From Melampsora larici-populina 98AG31 (lineage: Eukaryota; Basidiomycota; Pucciniomycetes; Pucciniales; Melampsoraceae): a stretch of 64,000 bases of DNA. Below are positions 49,420-60,455 of the stretch, piece by piece (within the stretch, counting starts at the first letter, position 1; every line of letters begins with the position of its first letter). The stretch covers positions 564,642 through 628,641 of the forward strand of contig NW_006768794.1 in NCBI RefSeq assembly GCF_000204055.1, in the 5' to 3' direction. Made by a program: the position numbers and the translations under genes. The notes beneath the pieces were generated by a model. The model did no database searches and was not told the DNA's origin. It was given only the letters and a program-made list of their open reading frames with translations.

Positions 49420-51213
49420 ATGGGCAAGCACATGGACCCTATCTTTCTGGATTGCTCTTTGGATTTATCTCAGGTATGCTTGACTTTTCTCATCCTTTTG
49501 ATTGACCATTATTCATTAAGGCACTCTGTCTAATCTAATTTTAATATCCCTTCTGTTTCACAGACATGGCCAACAGCACTCAAAAGAGGACCACACAAAC
49601 CTAAGGAACACGAACATGAGGAAAGTAAAGAGGAAAGTGAAGACTCTGTTTTCTCTTTGACTGCAAATAATAATTAACAAACTATGTCTATTTTGTTTTT
49701 GATCTCACTTTGATTCCACAGAATTCAACACCAGCAGCTGAAATAGGACCAAACAAACTTAAGGAAAGTGAAGACAAAAGTGAAGAGTTTTTTTTTACTT
49801 TGACTGCAAGTTCTATGTACAAGACAAGGAGGAAAAGTCGGGTTTTGCAGTCTATAAGGGCACACACTGTAAGGTTTGCTGGGGCTCGACTGAATTTGAC
49901 TTGGAAGAACTCAAAGCTGCATGTGCTCGAGCGGCACTCAACAATGCTACTGGAAAAACTATGACGATGTTGATCAAGAAATTGATTTTCAAGGACTCTG
50001 GAAAGTGGAAAGCCTTCATTACCAAAACTTCAAACTTTCCCAAAGGAACAAACACTACTCGTAAATTGTTAACAACCAACAACGTTCAGACCTGGGTTGA
50101 AGAAGCACATGGCCACTATCCCAAAAAAGAAGCTAGATTTTGTTATGTAGTACTTCATCCAAACAAGGTCAAGGAACAGCAAAGACGAGTGTGTTTTTTC
50201 TTTCTTCCCATCACCAATCAATAGCTCAAATGTACTTACTTTTCAGGCTGCCCTAGCTGAAGTCATTACTGCCTTGGCGGAGAAAAAAGTAGCTGACAAG
50301 CGAAAACAAACAACTTTTAAAAAAAAGGATGAGGAGGCTTCTGGCTCTGAGAATCATGATTCTGAACACGTAAGTAGAAAGATCCAACATTTTCTTCAAG
50401 TTCACACCTTTATATGTTGCTGATTTTCTTTGAATGATTAGTCCAAACAGGGTTATTACGATTCCGAGTCAACCAGCTAAGTCTCCAGCAAATGCTTGGG
50501 CAGCTGAGCTTGTCAAGAAACATAAGGTGGACGTGAATTATAATGATGACTATGCCCCCATAATAGATCCAACAAATTCAACTCGATATTTTGCTCTGAC
50601 AATGGACAAAGCTGAGGAATGGGCCAAATATTGAGTGATTTTTTTGTGTGATAACTCACTTTGCGTCACAGATACTGATTGATCAATATTTTAGAATCAT
50701 GATGAGGTTGATTTTTACCATCCTCCTGCTCACATGAAATATGACTTGATCAAGAAAAAGAACAAAGGAGCCAACGACACCCCAGCAGGCAGTGTTCAAC
50801 CCTTTGATGCGTCATCGATTGCTACTCTATTTGCCGACGTGGTCAAAGCCATTTGATCCCCTCAAAAGCCAACTTCAGCTGCTCCTGATCATTCTAACCA
50901 ACCTGACCAGCCCAACGCCTCTGCTCCCCCCTCGTTGTCCCCCCCAATTATTTACGACCCTTTGGGACCAAATGGCATATTTGACGGCTTTTTAGCTTAT
51001 TGTACCTTGCCTCCGAACTTACATACTGCTACCAGACAGCTGTCGAGAGATGCCGGAGTGAGCGACTACAGACATATCAACAACAATGATCTACCTCCTG
51101 AAGATTTCACTGCAAAAGGTCTCAACAAAATAGCAATCAACACACTCTACAGCAACGCTCAAAAATACAAAAAACACTGCATTCAAGAGAGAAAGGCCAA
51201 TCGAACGGCTTGA
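49420..51213 (+). pseudogene. Unrecognised multi-exon gene, decayed
   Basis: It may start at the ATG at 49420 (MGKHMDPIFLDCSLDLSQ). A Lys/Glu-rich exon follows, then an apparent duplicate of that exon (near 49565-49675 and 49720-49815). Next is FAVYKGTHCKVCWGSTEFDL, then TWVEEAHGHYPKKEARFCY, a lysine-rich exon after the intron at about 50190-50246, and AWAAELVKKHKVDVNY. The end is GPNGIFDGFLAYCTLPPN to TGA at 51211-51213. A frame slip at a T9 run near 49790 and an in-frame TGA near 50855 break it. I do not recognise the family. CKVCW hints at a metal-binding pair; nothing more. Confidence 0.45.
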
Positions 51214-52102
51214 TGACCTCCTCAAGTACTATCTCCAACCTTTTTTAAACTTGAATTGAATACTTCCATTACAGAGTAGAGTGATGTCAAGAGGTGTGTC
51301 TGTGTAACCCATGTGTAGCTGCTAGGTTACTCTCTATTGGAGCATGTCACAATTGATCTGCTCATGATTATCTTACTCTACTAGCCTAATCTACCACAGC
51401 AGGACCTAACCATTCCTACGGCTAACATCCTACTATGTGTGGTGTGGGGGGGGGGCCCCAGAGGTAATAAATGTAGGAAGAAGTGGAATACTTCTATACA
51501 TTTATCTCCCTGAGGACGAGAGTAGGCCAGAGTAGGGCAGACTCCTCAACCCCATGACTCACTGGTGGCAAGCCGTGAGCCTGAGGAGTCGAACCGCCCA
51601 AACTCGGCTCTCGTGAGTCCTAGTTCTCAATGAAACCGGACAAGATTCCCCCAACCTGCTATTCGTCAGCTAAGACTCAAGGCGATGTCCCGTGTTGTAC
51701 TTCTCAAATACTCTTAGGACTTCTTCATTCAGATTAATCAACAACTAACTGTAGGACGCATATGAACTGAATTGAAACTTTAAACTCTATCGCGAAACTT
51801 TAATCTTATGCAGCTCGAAGCTACATGCGGATTGTCAGACAATGGGGAGCAGCGTTGGACGGTGAAAAGGCGGAGTTTCCTAATTACCCCATGCTATCCC
51901 ATGCAGGCTTCCTTCTCTGATCAGCTCCTCTGTATCTCTACTCATCTCTGGGATCTGAACGCTTCCAAGAACTAAAATCCCCTACGATTATCATGGGACC
52001 AACCAACGTTCCAGACAGTGAATCCAGACCCAGCTGGAACTACAAAAAGATCCTTATCAGAACTACATCCGAGAACAATGAGCGGTCTGGTATCTCACTA
52101 AC
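51214..52102. other. 3' flank of the DIRS-like element
   Basis: No gene. A run of nine G followed by CCCC (51447-51459) lies near the left side. I looked for split direct or inverted repeats matching the upstream end (57.2-58.6 kb), as expected for DIRS or PAT/Ngaro elements, and saw none by eye. The element border is therefore unknown. Confidence 0.45.
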
Positions 52103-53242
52103 CTAGTCCTCCACTCTCAGTTCTTTCAACAAACGGACTGTCTCCTTCAGCTCTTTTGGGTCAAACTTCCTCAAATATATTTTATAAGCATCCGATTTCC
52201 ACCTTCCAAGTTCCTTGATCTCTTCTCTCGAGGCTCCTAGATTCCATCTCAAGGAGGCACCACCGATGCGAAACGAATGACCATAGAGTAACTGTTTGTT
52301 TGCCTCCCGGTTCACGTTCCATATGCCTCTCAACATCGAAATCACCTTGCTCTTCCTGTACTCCCAGATTCTATCGTCGTCGGGATCTCTCCAAGAGAAG
52401 ATTGGTTCGTCTCCATATCTTGGTCTGAATAGGTCAAGTAGCCGTAGAACCCTGAAGGCGTCTAACTGGGATTTCTGTTTCTTTATTTGAATGTATTGGA
52501 CTTCTCCAGGCTCCGCCGTCTTGGCTCCATGGATGGCGATCGTCGCATAAGACCAGTCTACCGACCATGCCAAATCTCTCCAACGTGGGACATTGCTGCC
52601 ATCGCCGTCCGACACCAACTCTCCAAGTCGACAGGTTCCCCAGAAAGCGACCAAGGCAATCGCTAATAGAGCTAGCTCATGTTCGACCGTGACCGACAAG
52701 TTATCGACTAGAATCTTCAAATCGGAGATGAGGACAGGAGGACGGAGTTTCTCGATTTCTTTGGCTCTAAGTTCTACCATCCGTGAGGCCTTCAGCAAGC
52801 CCTTAACCGAAGCATCCGCGTCTGAAGGAAATTTCTTTTGGTGAAACTGGTGCCACGCTTTGATCCCAGCTATATATGACTTCAGTGTCGAGGATTTTAC
52901 CGACTCATCGTCTTTTGCAAGATCTTCACCCTTCTTCGACCCCCACACCACAAAATGTAAAAGTGTGTCCGAGGAGATTGGGAGAAGATTTTCTTTTGGT
53001 ACGTTCTTGACCCCGGCGAACCTCATAAGTTTCACTATACCTGAGTTGTAATGCTTAAGGGTACCATCTTTCCAGGCTCCTCTCAAGAAGTGCTTCTGGA
53101 CCTCGTTAGAGTCCGATCTATCGACCCCGAATGCATCTTTTTTGAAGACGCCGAAAGGTTTAGTCATCTTCCTCAACTCTTTATCTTGTTTAGATTCGAG
53201 CGAAGGAGTTTTTGACTTTGATTTCGGCTTTTTCTTTGCCAT
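52103..53242 (-). CDS. Tyrosine recombinase of the DIRS-like element
   Basis: Intact frame of 379 residues with a lysine-rich N-terminus (MAKKKPKSKSKTPSLESK). The core-binding domain spans about 50-165 and the catalytic domain follows. Catalytic residues visible are Arg205 (TCRLGEL), a candidate Lys241, His322 and Arg325 (GHSFRIGGAS), Trp348 (GRWKSDAY) and the nucleophile Tyr356 (IYLRKF). It would integrate a circular cDNA without duplicating target DNA. It has its own ATG, about 100 bases after the RNase H stop. All key residues are present, so it may be active. Confidence 0.9.
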   Translation of the reverse strand: MAKKKPKSKSKTPSLESKQDKELRKMTKPFGVFKKDAFGVDRSDSNEVQKHFLRGAWKDGTLKHYNSGIVKLMRFAGVKNVPKENLLPISSDTLLHFVVWGSKKGEDLAKDDESVKSSTLKSYIAGIKAWHQFHQKKFPSDADASVKGLLKASRMVELRAKEIEKLRPPVLISDLKILVDNLSVTVEHELALLAIALVAFWGTCRLGELVSDGDGSNVPRWRDLAWSVDWSYATIAIHGAKTAEPGEVQYIQIKKQKSQLDAFRVLRLLDLFRPRYGDEPIFSWRDPDDDRIWEYRKSKVISMLRGIWNVNREANKQLLYGHSFRIGGASLRWNLGASREEIKELGRWKSDAYKIYLRKFDPKELKETVRLLKELRVED

Positions 53243-53345
53243 AATATGCGAAGGATGAAGTTAGAGAAATTACTAGAAAGGGGAGGGAACAGCGGACTCT
53301 AGCTCTAGATAACTGGGACTACCGGGTAAACAACAATTAGAGTAT

Positions 53346-55308
53346 TCACTCCGTTGGCGGAGTAACTTGTGACAGGAAGGGTTTCAGGTCTTCTGGCACA
53401 TCAACCAGCACCTCCTTCCACCACTCAAGACCAACAGCTTTTCCCCTAGACAAACCATCCGCGTTATTGCTCTTGGACGTCACCCGTTTCTCTCTTATGT
53501 TGCAGCCCAGGACCGATAGTAGCCGCTGGATCTCTTTCCACTCATTATTTACCCTCTTATCCTTGCACTTCCTCTTACGAATTGTGTGCTCTGTGGTAGT
53601 ATTGTCGGTTTCAACCCAGAACTGCCTTCCCCTTACATTCGTTACCTTCCTCAGAACCAAAAGACCTAACCTCACCGCAATGGTTTCGGCCCAGGCAATC
53701 GAGCGTTTCTCGTTCTGGAGACCAAGGACCTTCCAATCTTCCGAGAACTTGAAACAAGCCCAGTATTGGCCAACTAGGATTCCTACCCTATAACCCAAAG
53801 TGGAGGATTTATGCAGTCAAACAAGGGAGGCACTCTCTATGAGCTATACGCATCTGGATAAACCGACTCTTCACTCACCCGAAAGAAGACGAGGCATCGC
53901 CCACCCACTCAACGTATTCTGTTGGGGGGTCCTTGACCAAATGGAGGCAATCAAATTCTTGTAAGCAGAATTTCCACTCCTTTAGGTCTTCGATCACATC
54001 TTCAGGTGTCTTCCTCATTGCCCGTCTTCTCTTCCAGCTCTTACGCCAACGGTAGAATGATCGTAAGTATGCTGCCATATGCGGAACCACATTGACCGTG
54101 TGACACAGCCTTCCCACCAGAACGTCGACCTGTTCATATTTCCATTTAACTCCAGGTTCGAGGAAATCAATGACTTGATCTAATCTCTGTTTCAGCTTGT
54201 CTTCTGGTAAGGTCACCGTATGTTTCACCCCATCCCAAACAAAGCCTAAGTAACGTTGACTTTTCTAAAACTCTTTGTTTTTCTCAGGATTTGTTTTCAC
54301 GCCCATCTTGCCACTCAAGTCCACAATATCCTTCAAGGTTACCACCTCTTCTGGTCTTTTGAAAAGAAGATTATCGTCTACCCACCGAAATATTTCGGGT
54401 AAGTTCAGGATCTTCTTCACCACTTCTTTCCATACTTCTGCCGGACCTCCAAAGACACCACAGCTTGCAACACCTCCAAAACCGACCGCCAAGTCAATCC
54501 AGACCCTTCCATAGAAATCCATAATACACAAGAACCGACGTTGGCTCGGGTGCACCCAAAGTTGACGGTAGGCTTTTGCCCAATCCACTAGCGCCATATA
54601 CCAGGCTCCTGGGTTGTTCTTGAAAAAGTTCGCCACAACTTTGAAATCGTCCCATTGGGTCGTATAATTATGTTTATCGACAAAGGAATTTACCGAGGCT
54701 ATCTCTGGATCTTCTTGGGGATGCGACAGATCATTGATAAGTCTAAGTGATCCGTCCCCATTCGTGACACTTCCCATCGGGTTCGATCGAAAGAAACCGA
54801 ATTTGGCGTAAACCTCTTCATGTGTGTACGGTCCAAGAATCCTTCCTTCTTTCCGTTCCTTTGCTAACGTCTTCTCTATCTGATCTTTTACCGCCAGAGC
54901 CGAGGAATGATTCTCTGGGGTGTACCACCTCCTTTCCCCAAGTGAATGTTGTGGGATTCCGAGACAAAACCCCTCTCTGAAACCATCTACGATATAAGGT
55001 ATGTCGTCGTCCATACCAACTAACTCCATCAATCTTATCCACTCGTTGATGTTCATGTCGCATCTCACCGGGCTCGGCCAGTGTGTCAACACTTTCGCTT
55101 TGAAAAGTTGGCGCTTATGCAAGGGGAGTACTCTTCTACTCTTCTCCCGCTCGTCTTCTGACGAGGATTCAGGTGAGTCTTCCCCAGATCTCGCGTCTGA
55201 ATCGTCAGCTGATTCGTGTTCCGAATCCACTTCCTGCAACAGAGGTTTTGTGCTAGGGATGACGCTCTGACACGTGACCACCGTGTTGACACTCGGTTGG
55301 CACCACAA
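53346..55308 (-). pseudogene. DIRS-like reverse transcriptase and RNase H (one in-frame TAG)
   Basis: The frame is open upstream of 55308 (no ATG there; preceding codons remain open to about 55361) and may begin by splicing. The RT shows LRLINDLSHP with SVNSF, DWAKAYRQLWV and catalytic RWVDDNLLF. TAG at 54265-54267 lies between KNKEF and KSQRYLGFVW, where Gln would fit. RNase H starts with GDASSSFG, is split by a GT-AG intron (53878-53788) and continues VGILVGQYWA, AWAETIAV, WVETDNTTT and NNADGLSRG, supplying its D-E-D-D residues. Joined in phase it is 624 codons from 55308. Confidence 0.88.
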
Positions 55309-55702
55309 CGATCGAGCATCTATCAGCTCGGGTATAAGTGGGAGTTCAGGGCTGCTCTCTGAACGATGGTCAATGGCATAGTTTCAAATGGAAAAAGGAA
55401 AGGGTAATTCATTTCAAAATCTAGTCTTCCGAATACAGGGATCTTTTATTCCAAATGATCTAATCACCACAATACCCACCATTTTCACATATACGAGTAG
55501 CGTCAAGTTACCACACCAAGACAGGTCAATCCGTGACATATCGACCACCGTTGAAAAACATAGCCGTCATGACAGGTTCATCCAATCCCAGAATTATAAC
55601 ATCGGGGGGTAACAATAGAGGAGAAAGGGGAGAAAGGGGCAAAGAAAGCACCGGTGAGTCAAATGAGATCCGAACTACCATCTATCTTCACTCAGATTTG
55701 GC

Positions 55703-58252
55703 TTACCAATTATTATCTTTGCCATGCTTGTTACCCTTGCCATGGTTTTTCCCTCCTTTAAACGTAGCATTCGCTTGCCTACTCGCGTGCTGTTGCCCAT
55801 GAGCAACCCAGCTTTGGTTCGGCTGACCCGCGAAATTGGTGTGTCCAGTAAACTGAGACGGACCTGCGAAGCCAGAAGGGCCAGTTTGGTTCGAAGGACC
55901 CGCATGGTAATTCGTGGCATACGGTTGAGGAACATAAGGTATGTTCTGAACTTCCGCTTGGTTTGGGCCTCTACCCCGGTTCCCGCCTCTCTGTCTCTTC
56001 TGACCACTACCCCCTCCACCATCTCCTCCATAATACTTCCCCTTCCAGGACCAGTCGTTCTTAGGTTTAGCGGGCTCTAAGGGTTGGCCTGTTCGAAAGT
56101 CATAACCGAACTTGGGTTGTCCAATAGCGTAAGGATTCTCTTCATACATTAGATCACCCGCCAAATCAGCCTCCCATCTCGCCACCCTTGCCGCCTCCTC
56201 TTGCAAGCCCTCCGGTAACGCAACTTTCTCTGCCTTTTTCGCCTTCTTCCCCTTTTTCTTCTTATCATAAACTACTCCTGACCTATTTCTGAAGATGACG
56301 TTTCTAATTGCTATATGATATCTAAGACCCACCATCCAGCACTTATGTTGAATCATCAAATTGCTGACAGTTGCCTTATGTTCTGCTATGTACTCAGCGT
56401 AAGCCTTGTGACGATACAATTCCCTCGCATATCTTGCTTCCAAATCGCATGCCAGAATGAATTCACCGTAGCCCATTCGACGCTCTAACTCCACCTCCGA
56501 AGCCTCGAACCAAGGCCCCTTGCTTTTCTTCGAGCCGAAAGCGCCAGCAGCATGATGTGCTTCAATGTAAGATCTCTTGAATACCGACAGAGGGACATAA
56601 CGATTCATCTTCTTGAACGCTCTTTGCCATTTTTCTGGTAAGTTGGGCAAATCAAAGGCGGACGCTTTCGTTCTCTTAAACCTTAAGCCCGAGTCTGATT
56701 CTGAGCTGTCACTGCTAGAGGAGCTGGATGAGCTTTCGGAGGAGTCATTCTTCGATGAGGAGTATGACGACGATGAGGAACCACCGGAGGTGGACGATGA
56801 GGAGTCGTGTTTGGCTTTCCCAGCTGCTGAGCTAGAGCTGGATGAACCGGAGGAGGAGTCTGAGTCGCTCGCTGATGAAGAAGGTACGTCTTTCTTGTTT
56901 ATTTTACGCTTCTTCCGGGATTTCTCAGATGATTTCTCCTTCATCTTCTCCTTGCCTCTGGCCTTCTCAAACTTCTCCTCCTTCCTCTTCTTTTTCTCCT
57001 TCTTTTTCTCCTCTTTGACTCTCTCTTCCTTCGCTAGCGCTACCGTCAGTCTATCCTTCAAGGTCTTGACCGTTTCCATATTTTCAGCCTTAATAGTGTC
57101 GGCTAGGCGGTCTAAGATTATGGCGCTACTTTCGTCCGCGGTAGGAAGAATGATGTTCTGAGTCGAAGCGGGTTTGTCTTTCGACTCCGGAACTAAGGAG
57201 AAGGTACAGAGCGATTTCCAATGAATCAGTACTTCTGATCCAGAGTCTCAACTTCTCGAATCACATGGATGAATTGATCGCAATTTCAAGGAATCAGCGT
57301 AGTATTATCGCTCCTATTCTAGGCTACCACCATTACGGGAGCTTCTTCTCTTTGACAAGAGAAAACAATGATATAGGACGTACTACTAATATGGTATGAA
57401 TTATACAACTAAGTAGTCTCGAGCATCAACAAGCAGAAACTCTTGGAGCTGATATATGCTATGTACCCACACCAGGCTACGACAGGGGGTCCCGGAGCCA
57501 TCCCACATGGGATAACAGGCGTGACAAACGCTACCGTCGCCCCGCTTCAACAGAATAACTGGAGCTCGGATAGCGAGGTAGACATGGGGAGTGGGATAGG
57601 AAGCCGCTACCTTCATAACGCTACAACAGAATAACTGGAGCCCGGACAGCGAGGTAAATATGGGGGGGGGTGGTGATGGGAAGATAGCGAAAAACAGGGG
57701 GGTTTGCTGAAAAGCCTTCGGACAGAGGGGTAAGTACTTACCGAAGTTTTTCTCAATCAATGTTGATAGGTCTTCTCCGCTTAAAATACCCCTTCCATCT
57801 ACTGAGGACGATACTGAGTCTGACTTCTTCCTTCCCTTCCCTTTCTTCGACTTCTTTGACTTCTTCTTCTTCTTAGCCTTCTCAGTATCAGACGACTCAC
57901 TATCTCCGTCTGATCCCTCGGAGTTGGAACTGGAGTCTTCCTTATCGCCTTTGTTGTTCGACTTCGAAGACTTCGGGTGATTCGCATCTTTCGAAGCTAG
58001 AGTGCTCGCGGTGATGGTGAATCTCGGGGTGGGTTGTGATGGGTTCTCACCCTCCAGAAGTGGTTGCTCAACTTGAGGTGGTTGTCCAACTTGAGGTGAT
58101 CGGGACTCCGCTCTCTTCAACCTCTCCTCCGCTTGGGCCTTCCCCTTCAAGAACTTCGCAAGTTTAGCCTCTTCCGCTAGTTTTGCTGCCTGAATCATTG
58201 GGTGATCTTGATATTTATTTAGAAATGATTTGGTAGCTAAATGTCTCCACAT
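55703..58252 (-). CDS. DIRS-like gag protein, spliced
   Basis: Exons 58252-57742 and 57192-55703 join in phase across a 549-nt GT-AG intron to 2001 nt, 666 residues. Features in order: an Ala/Glu/Lys helix near the start, a Lys/Ser-rich segment, a lysine/glutamate coiled stretch, a long Ser/Asp tract, then a folded region (WQRAFKKMNRYVPLSVFK and MGYGEFILACDLEARYAREL). The tail is Gly/Arg/Gln/Asn-rich (QKRQRGGNRGRGPNQ), suited to RNA binding; no zinc knuckle. The gap 55309-55702 to the RT frame has no other gene. The start codon is provisional. Confidence 0.75.
57545..57668. repeat. Direct repeat inside the gag intron
   Basis: Two diverged copies of CAACAGAATAACTGGAGC followed by CGGA(T/C)AGCGAGGTA lie about 76 bp apart. 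They are within the intron, so coding is unaffected. A G9 tract follows. Confidence 0.7.
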
Positions 58253-59231
58253 TCAAATGTGTTGCGATGAAATAAATGATTTGTTTTCCCTTTTTAAAGG
58301 AAAGATAAGAAAGATATAAGCTAAAAGAAGAGAGAATGTGAGAGAGAGAGAAGAGTTCTTGACAAATTCTCAAGTGTGACTGTAGGATCTCAGGAGAGCG
58401 TGGAAGGAGAAGTGAGTAAAACTCTTCGCTTCTTCTGAGGCGTCTCCTGCCTACAGACATGTGGCAACCACTTCCCACATGTCCGTGGTGTGAAACTACA
58501 GTCTGCACCTGTGAATTCTCTCCCTCTACTGAATGGACTACTCTGTACCTCCGCAAGCTCTGGGAACATATACAACTTTATCTTATGCTGTTACAGAGGT
58601 CTCCTTTAGTTTCCTTTTGTCCGATATCATAACAAAATTGTAACTACAGATCTATATGTGCTTGGCAAATGATGAGAATTCAGATAATGTGGAGCGTCTT
58701 TTTTATGAGCACTCTGATCCTCTTCAAACATGGGTGCAATTATCTTTGACATCACATTCTCATATTGAAATACCAAGAGATGGATTGACTGTCATCTGAA
58801 TGATGGAACTTGAAGTAATGATGAATGCAAATTGCTTTCATTTGGAAATGAAATCTCACCGGGCTTCAAACAATCCTTTCATGGGGACTTGGATGCAATT
58901 CAATCGGACTTAACTGCCACAGTGACATTTGTGACATTTCAAGTTCAATAATCAATCAATCGTTTCATTTCAAATTCAATGATCGATCAATCGGTTCATT
59001 TCAAGTTCAATAACCGATTGATTGTTTCAATTATTCATTTCCAGTTCAAAAACCGATCTATTTTTTCAACTCTTGATTCTTTCAGCACTCAAAACTTACA
59101 ACATTCGATTCCTCTAACAATTGATTCTTTGAACCATTTTAGCAACATTCTCAATCCAACATGAGGTTCAAATAGGCAATTTTTGATTGGTTTTGAGTCA
59201 CCAACATTGTTTTCAAAAAACATGAATTCAT
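58253..59231. other. Upstream flank of the DIRS-like element
   Basis: No supported gene. 58260-58620 may hold the 5' terminal sequence and promoter of the DIRS-like element; no terminal repeat was recognised. A short tandem repeat follows at 58940-59060. Confidence 0.45.
58940..59060. repeat. 31-bp tandem repeat, about four diverged copies
   Basis: Units begin at 58940, 58971, 59002 and about 59041, each close to CAAGTTCAATAATCGATCAA followed by TCG(G/T)TTCATTT. The third unit carries an 8-bp insertion. Confidence 0.75.
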
Positions 59232-59405
59232 TTACGGGATACAAAGTTAAAACTGGGATTTTTTTCCCAGTTTCCCAGTTTTTGTTTTTAGCTGTGTTTG
59301 GAACTTTCCCATGTTCTCCCAGTTTCCCAGTTTGCGCAAACACAGCCAAAAAGTCCGAATTGGGAAACCCGGATTTGTTCCGGGTTTCTAGTTTGTATCC
59401 CGTAA
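59232..59405. mobile_element. Small MITE (174 bp) disrupting a gene fragment
   Basis: A perfect 14-bp inverted repeat: TTACGGGATACAAA at the left and TTTGTATCCCGTAA at the right. If the first TTA/TAA is read as flank, a TA target duplication is possible, typical of Tc1/mariner. Both arms continue into CCCAG/CTGGG-rich sequence. Its right edge coincides with the end of the myotubularin-like homology. Confidence 0.8.
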
Positions 59406-60065
59406 TTCTAGAGAATTCACGAATCGGATCATAAAGATCCCAACCGGGATGAATGAGATTTGAATTAGAATGAGAATTGGATCCATATAGAAAAGCATAA
59501 GTCAAAGATTTGTCTCCTTGTTGACAAGCATGAACTAAAGCTTTGATTGAATCCCAAACTTGTTCAAGTTGAGATTGAGATTAAAGGTAAAAGTATAAGT
59601 GATAAAGTTAAGTAAACAGATCAAGATAGTTGGCTCTGTTTGAGATGGAAGATATTGAACGGTGGCAATCAGTGCATGTGTAAATGATAGGATAGGTTTG
59701 AAGAGATGAATTAAGGACTTACCCAAACTTCTTCATCTTTGGAATGATCGATTGAAGATTGAAGTTGATTTGATGAATGAAGTTGATCAAGATCAGAAGG
59801 TGTCCAAATGAGATGATGAGTGGTAAGATGTAATGAACCGATTGATTGATTGATTTGATTTGATAAAGTTAATGGATTGGTTTGATGAGATAACTTTTGG
59901 ACTTGAACCAATTCTACCTTTAAGATCATCGTATTGGATTGTATTGTACAATATGGTATTGAAGTGGTCCTCAAGGAATTCATAAAGTAGAAGATAAAGT
60001 CAGTAATACAAATTAAGAATTCTTTAGGATCATCAACTCACTTTACTAGTCTTGATTTCATCCAT
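59406..60065 (-). pseudogene. Myotubularin-like phosphoinositide phosphatase, N-terminal fragment
   Basis: A possible start is the ATG at 60065 (MDEIKTSK), followed by an intron whose acceptor I could not settle. The PH-GRAM-like segment reads GSLHLTTHHLIWTPSD. After an intron of about 150 nt comes SLTYAFLYGSN and then GWDLYDPIREFSRI, which resembles the motif preceding the phosphatase core of myotubularins. Homology stops at a MITE (59405) and the catalytic Cys-X5-Arg core is absent. Phase across the second intron also disagrees. Myotubularins remove the 3-phosphate from PI3P and PI(3,5)P2. Identification rests on two motifs. Confidence 0.5.
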
Positions 60066-60156
60066 TTCTTTTAATCTTTACAATTCTAATCAACTTCCTT
60101 CAACGTGCGAGAAGATCATGATAAAAAGAGGACAACATAAGAGAAACAAAGAGTGA

Positions 60157-60409
60157 CACTGGGCAAATGTAGTATTTTTCCCAAGTGAAAAATGATTGAC
60201 CTGAAGGACAAACAAAATTGAAAAAGGTGGAATTCTGCATTCATTCTTCATGTGCATTAACACTGCATTTTTCTGCATTGATGCTGCATTTTTTTTCATT
60301 AATGGTGCATTAATGGTGCATTTTTATGCATTAACATAGCATTTTTAATCATTTTTGACATTAATTCTAATCATTTTGCATAGCCGAAAAATACTACATC
60401 TGTGCAGTG
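60157..60409. mobile_element. MITE with CACTG ends and a 3-bp duplication
   Basis: The left end CACTGGGCAAATGTAGTATTTTTC is mirrored by the right end GAAAAATACTACATCTGTGCAGTG. TGA flanks both sides. The centre holds short direct repeats of ATTAATGGTGC and TGCATTTTT. CACTG ends with a 3-bp duplication suggest the CACTA/EnSpm group. Confidence 0.75.
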
Positions 60410-60455
60410 TGATGGAGTATATTTCCAAATTCGGAGTATATTTCATAAGTGGTAT

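Larger units (their letters stand above)
52103..58252 (-). mobile_element. DIRS-like tyrosine-recombinase retrotransposon
   Basis: Minus-strand order: gag-like (58252-55703, one intron), RT plus RNase H (55308-53346, one intron), tyrosine recombinase (53242-52103). RT with a VDD catalytic motif and a tyrosine recombinase in place of a DDE integrase defines the DIRS order. No methyltransferase and no SGNH hydrolase are seen. The RT carries one in-frame TAG; gag and recombinase are open, so decay is recent. Terminal repeats not located. Confidence 0.85.

Noticed and set aside
56613..57161. 182-codon acidic plus-strand frame
   Set aside because: Antisense of the Ser/Lys-rich gag; acidic composition follows from its codons.
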